A stretch of DNA of 64,000 nt from assembly GCF_963966145.1 (NCBI RefSeq), contig NC_091049.1, positions 8,990,001 through 9,054,000 on the forward strand. Reading direction: 5' to 3'. Shown here piece by piece: positions 60,346 to 64,000 of this stretch. Source of the DNA: Tenebrio molitor (Eukaryota > Arthropoda > Insecta > Coleoptera > Tenebrionidae). The first letter of the stretch is position 1. Each line of letters begins with the position of its first letter. The position numbers were made by a program, and so were the translations under genes. Under the pieces are notes generated by a model. It had not been told where the DNA came from, ran no database searches, and was given only the letters and a program-made list of their open reading frames with translations.

Positions 60346-61856
60346 TCAAAAGCAAAAGTTTATTAATTTGAAAATTAATTTAATTGTTAAAAAATTATGA
60401 ATTATTCTGTTACGTATAAGTCGTGCTGCAGCCACTTCGCGGTTGTTTGCAGGAACATTAAAGTCTTCTTCTTCAGGGTACATCCCTAAGTCGGCTCCTA
60501 GCATTTCTTCATCGATTTCAGGTTCCGGGATGTTGTGGGCGATGCACATGTTATGCAAAACAACACAAGCATTGATAATTGTTGATGCTACATTGGGAGC
60601 GTAATGTAACACACGATGTTTTAGCAGACAGCGAAATCTATTTTTGAGTACTCCATTGCATCGCTCTATGGTACTTCGAATGCTGCAAAATTGATCGTTA
60701 AAGCGCTCTTCATTGGTACCTGGCCCAGGGTTGTTTACAGGCGTTATTAAATATGGACGAAGTGGTTAACCTAAACAAAATACTTAGGTATTGTAAATAA
60801 AATAAAAGGTGGTATTGAATTATCGTACCGGAATCACCAATAAGGAAAAATGTATCGTCTGGATTATGACGATATATTGTGGCCATTGTATTGGACACGG
60901 CGGATTGTCTCCAAATGTGAGCATCATGGTTACTACCGGGAAATCTCGCATTTACATTTAAAATACTAAAATTTTCGTCACATATCTATAATATATAAAT
61001 TACAAACCCTGGTTCTTATATGTATAGGACATATAATACAAGCTGCACATTTATAGAGTGACACTGCTTCCTATTGACATAAATATGCTCTGGGTATTGC
61101 TCATCATTAGTTTTAGGTCTTACTATTGCCACATGAGTGCAATCAATGCAGCCAATTATTCCAGGGAAGCCGTATTTCTCAAAAAATCTACAATTTAGAA
61201 CAATATTATGTAATAAATAAGATTATAAAAAGCAACCTATGTCTAAGTTGTCGCAATTCCACCAAATTCCATGGGAAATAAACCCACTGATTAAAAATCT
61301 GGGGCTGATACAAAGCTTGACAAACGTCTCTAATACATCTACTAGCACTAGATTGGCTAACAGATAAATATTTATAGCCCCCAATTATTTCCTGATAGCT
61401 ACCAGTTGCCAGCATTTTCAAAGTAACTAAAACCTATGAAACTGCTTTATCTTCTTTAACCATTTATTTTAGTACTTACCTTGCGCTTCACACTAAGAGC
61501 TGAGACACTAATATTCTCTTGGATAAAAGAACTGACCATATCAATTATCTCCCTAGCCAAATCTTTAGAAACTCTAAAATTTTTGCGAAACTTTTCTTCG
61601 GATAAAGTTTCAAAAGGATTTACTTGCTGCGTAACGTGCAGCTGCCTTGCTGGTTCTTCAGCATCCTGTTCGGCTGGCCAAAATATAAAATATTTTTATT
61701 ATATCTTAATGAAATCAATTAATTATTAACAGTGTTTAGGTACATAACTTCTGTGACAATTGACTATAATAAATAAGAATAAAGACTATTATTGCACTTA
61801 CCATCAACTAAATCATTCATAATATGATCGAAAATTAAAATCTCCTCTGGATCCAT
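60346..61856 (-). pseudogene. PIF/Harbinger transposase, six exons, one apparent nonsense codon
   Basis: Inferred exons: 61856-61802 (MDPEEILIFDHIMNDLVD), 61673-61480, 61433-61238 (LKMLATGSYQEIIGG, SVSQSSASRCIRDV), about 61195-61032 (FPGIIGCIDCTHVAIVRP, first Asp), about 60992-60828 (NVNARFPGSNHDAHIWRQSA, second Asp, then FLIGDSG) and 60770-60346 (PLRPYLITPVNNPGPGTNEE, then STIERCNGVLKNRFRCLL with the catalytic Glu, ending with INACVVLHNMCIAHN). The order and motifs are those of DDE_Tnp_4/HARBI1. At the start of the last exon a TAA (60766-60768) stands where family members have Tyr after GDSG, so the copy is probably inactive unless splicing differs. Confidence 0.7.
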
Positions 61857-61970
61857 TTAAAATTAGTAACTATTGGCTTATTTTTATAAATGTTTAAACT
61901 CACAAACAGTCATAAACTACCTAAATGTCACTAATGACAGCACTGTCATAAGCTCACTTTGTTTTATAAA

Positions 61971-62295
61971 AGCTGCTTTCCAGGTATCTACGCGAGTAGT
62001 TCCGAACTACTCCAGGAGTACAACAAGTGTTCCATGTAATTTGTGGAACTACTCCAGAACTACTCCGTTATACCCTTCCCCTGCCCCCTGAAGTACCTAC
62101 CTAAATTTTGGTACTCGGAGTTTTTTTGTGGTGGGGATGTTAAGAAATGTCAAATATACGGCGGGAATCGGACTCAGATGACACTAATGACAGTGTACAG
62201 TGCAGGAGTAAATTCAGCGTTCCAAGCGGCACAAACCAATGAACAGTTCGGCGTAGAACTGTTCGGAGTAAATTACTCCCACTTGGAAAGCAGCT
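61971..62295. mobile_element. MITE with AGCTGCTTTCCA ends
   Basis: AGCTGCTTTCCAGGT at the left and ACTTGGAAAGCAGCT at the right are inverted. Short units GAACTACTCC, TAGTTCCGAACTACTCC and GGAGTAAATTACTCC recur inside both ends. No coding capacity; target duplication uncertain. Confidence 0.6.
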
Positions 62296-62608
62296 AAAAT
62301 CACACGAATTCTGAATTCCCTTGCTAAATACCACGGCTTCCTAGATTAGAAAGAGACTTTTGTCTCTTATACGGCTGCGTGAGTTCATGAAATGTCTGTT
62401 TTTTCTAGCTTTTTCTATACTAACTCCCTCTATTGATCCGTTTTGTAAATTTTTGCAAATTCGCGGTAGTAATTTAAACATCACAGGAGTCGGGTGTTAA
62501 AAAGAATTGATGACACGAATGACAAAATATTGTCACCAACACTTTAATTGTCACTGTTTCATTCTGCGTGTTTCATTGACAAATATTTTTCTCGTAAACT
62601 GCTAGAAT
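62296..62608. other. Upstream region of the third P-like gene
   Basis: No ORF. Contains a small hairpin GAGACTTTTGTCTC near 62351. Probably the 5' flank or terminal region of the element whose gene starts at 62609; no TIR could be confirmed. Confidence 0.35.
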
Positions 62609-64000
62609 ATGTCTGAAATAAGGAAATGTTGTGTAAATAATTGCAATTCACATAATTTGAACAATATTTCGTATCATGGCTTTCCCGCAAATTTGAGTTT
62701 GAATTTAAAATGGAAACAAACATTGATTAATTATACTGGTAAGGTGTAATTATCCTCATATACAAGTATAGATATTAACATTGTTGCACTGATATATGTT
62801 TAGATATTCCCAATTTAAAGGAATATTCACTCGTATGTAGTGAGCACTTTAAGCCTAATGATTTTCGTTCGACCACAAAGTGGCGAATGTTAGTTACAGG
62901 TGCGATACCTTCTATATTTAAGGTATATTTATCATCATAATAAAACCAAATTTTATGTTAATACAATTTTAGTCTTCAAATGATGATATGAACATAGCAA
63001 CTAATATTTTGGAAAACTTTGGATGTTCTTGTGAAATCGGTACTCAAACGACAATCAAGTCTAACACTATAAAAGATTTGTTCTATACAAAATTGTGTTT
63101 GGCACAGAAATTGAAGCGGTTGCAAATTCGTTACAACAGACTCAAAGAACGAGTAAGAGTAAGAGTGGAAAAAGACAAAAATAATTCAGAGTGGAAATGT
63201 ATGCAAACAATTAAAACTGATGCTGCTAATATGAATCCCCGAGCCATATTTATTTTGGACCAAATTAAGAATTATAGCAAGAAGGTTCCAAGATGGTCAG
63301 AATTAACCATTCGCCAGTGCATTGCGTGGAGATATTCTTCCCCAAAAGGATACGAGTTTCCAAGAAATCTGCTTTTTAAACTACCCTGCAAATCAACATT
63401 AAGTAAATACTTTGGTACAGGAAATGATAACTTAATCAAACACAGACTAATGTGTGAAATTAAAACCTTGAGAGCTTCTGAAAAAGTTTGTTCTTTGGTG
63501 GTTGACGATATGGCTGTCAGAGAAAGCATATCTTATTCGAAAGCAGAGGACCGTATATTCGGTTTAGAAACAATAAATCAGTCCCAGGATAAAATTGGAG
63601 CTAAGCCAGTTATCGCTAATCAGCTTCTTTGTTATGTAATATATGGATTGTCAACAAAATACATAATACCCGCAAGCTACTTTTTTCATAGGCAATTGAC
63701 TGGGAAGGATTTATATAAACTAATGTTGGAAGTGTTGAAGATGCTTAGTGAGTGCGGGTTTTTTGTTATTAGAATTGTAGGGGATAATCACAAATCCCAC
63801 GTTGCACTGTTTAAGCATTTTGGAAATGGCACACTGGAAAATGTAGTCCCGCATCCATACAATCCCGGACTTAAGTTTTTTTTGAGTTTTGACTATTGCC
63901 ACCTAGTCAAAAACGCACGGAATTTGTTTTTAGATCATGACATGGCTTCGTCTGATGGACAAATTTCGGCAAATTATTTAAGAGAACTCTCAGATATTCA
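62609..64000 (+). CDS. Third P-element-like transposase with THAP finger, 3' end beyond window
   Basis: Exons 62609-62738, 62804-62922 and 62973 to the window end; phases agree and there is no stop in 425 codons. Exons 1-2 encode the THAP finger (MSEIRKCCVNNCNSHNLNN, FPANLSLNLKWKQTL, YVCSEHFKPNDF, AIPSIF). A heptad-like stretch follows (LAQKLKRLQIRYNRLKERVR), then the core: VVDDMAVRESISY (D about 259), RIVGDNHKSHVALFKHFG (D about 353) and FDYCHLVKNARNLFLDHD. The Glu region lies outside the window. It differs strongly from the two other P-like genes, with VVDDMAVR in place of VVYDEIS and GDNHKSH in place of CDQGSSN, so it is a separate lineage. All visible exons look intact. Confidence 0.85.

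Overview
The window is eukaryotic and almost certainly from an insect. It is AT-rich, has GT-AG introns, carries many TA-flanked MITEs, and contains P-element-like, PIF/Harbinger, hAT, Tc1/mariner, Copia and Gypsy elements together. A beetle or another holometabolous or hemipteroid insect is plausible, but the sequence does not fix the order. I see no convincing single-copy host gene, no tRNA or rRNA, and no CRISPR array. Nearly everything that can be explained is transposable-element sequence, much of it nested.

Layout. 0.3-2.6 kb: a decayed repeated ORF of unnamed family (minus strand) and the 3' part of a non-LTR retrotransposon with a restriction-like endonuclease. 2.7-8.2 kb: a mariner/IS630-type transposase split by about 5 kb holding a GC-richer block, a MITE, an 8-bp-TSD hAT element and a Gypsy gag remnant. 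8.2-12.2 kb: non-coding, with several foldback repeats. 12.4-15.4 kb: an apparently intact four-exon THAP/P-element-like transposase (932 aa). 16.0-17.2 kb: a short TIR element with a decayed THAP domain. 17.5-28.7 kb: a second, broken P-like transposase, split inside exon 2 by Copia-1 (20.6-25.1 kb) and carrying another decayed THAP fragment in an intron. 28.8-30.1 kb: two MITEs and a Crypton-like tyrosine recombinase fragment. 30.1-35.5 kb: Copia-2, with an intact 1321-aa Gag-Pol and three identical LTRs, two of which enclose an antisense piece of the Gypsy 5' end. 36.65-59.0 kb: Copia-3, an old Copia element spread over 22 kb by nested insertions. These are a hAT MITE, a 2.8-kb element with 9-bp TSD, and a 14.6-kb block holding a Gypsy solo LTR, a Harbinger element itself split by a hAT, a THAP fragment split by a complete Gypsy element, and mariner remnants. 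59.3-61.9 kb: a second Harbinger element with convergent Myb-like and transposase genes. 62.6 kb to the end: a third, divergent P-like transposase that runs off the window.

How the parts relate. The order of nesting gives a relative chronology. Copia-3 and the P-like copy 2 are old hosts. The hAT and Harbinger pieces came later. Gypsy, Copia-1 and Copia-2 have identical LTRs and are youngest. THAP zinc-finger modules recur at seven or eight separate places, from at least four distinct element families, which is the most striking theme of the window. Coordinates of introns and junctions were read by eye and may be off by a base or two.
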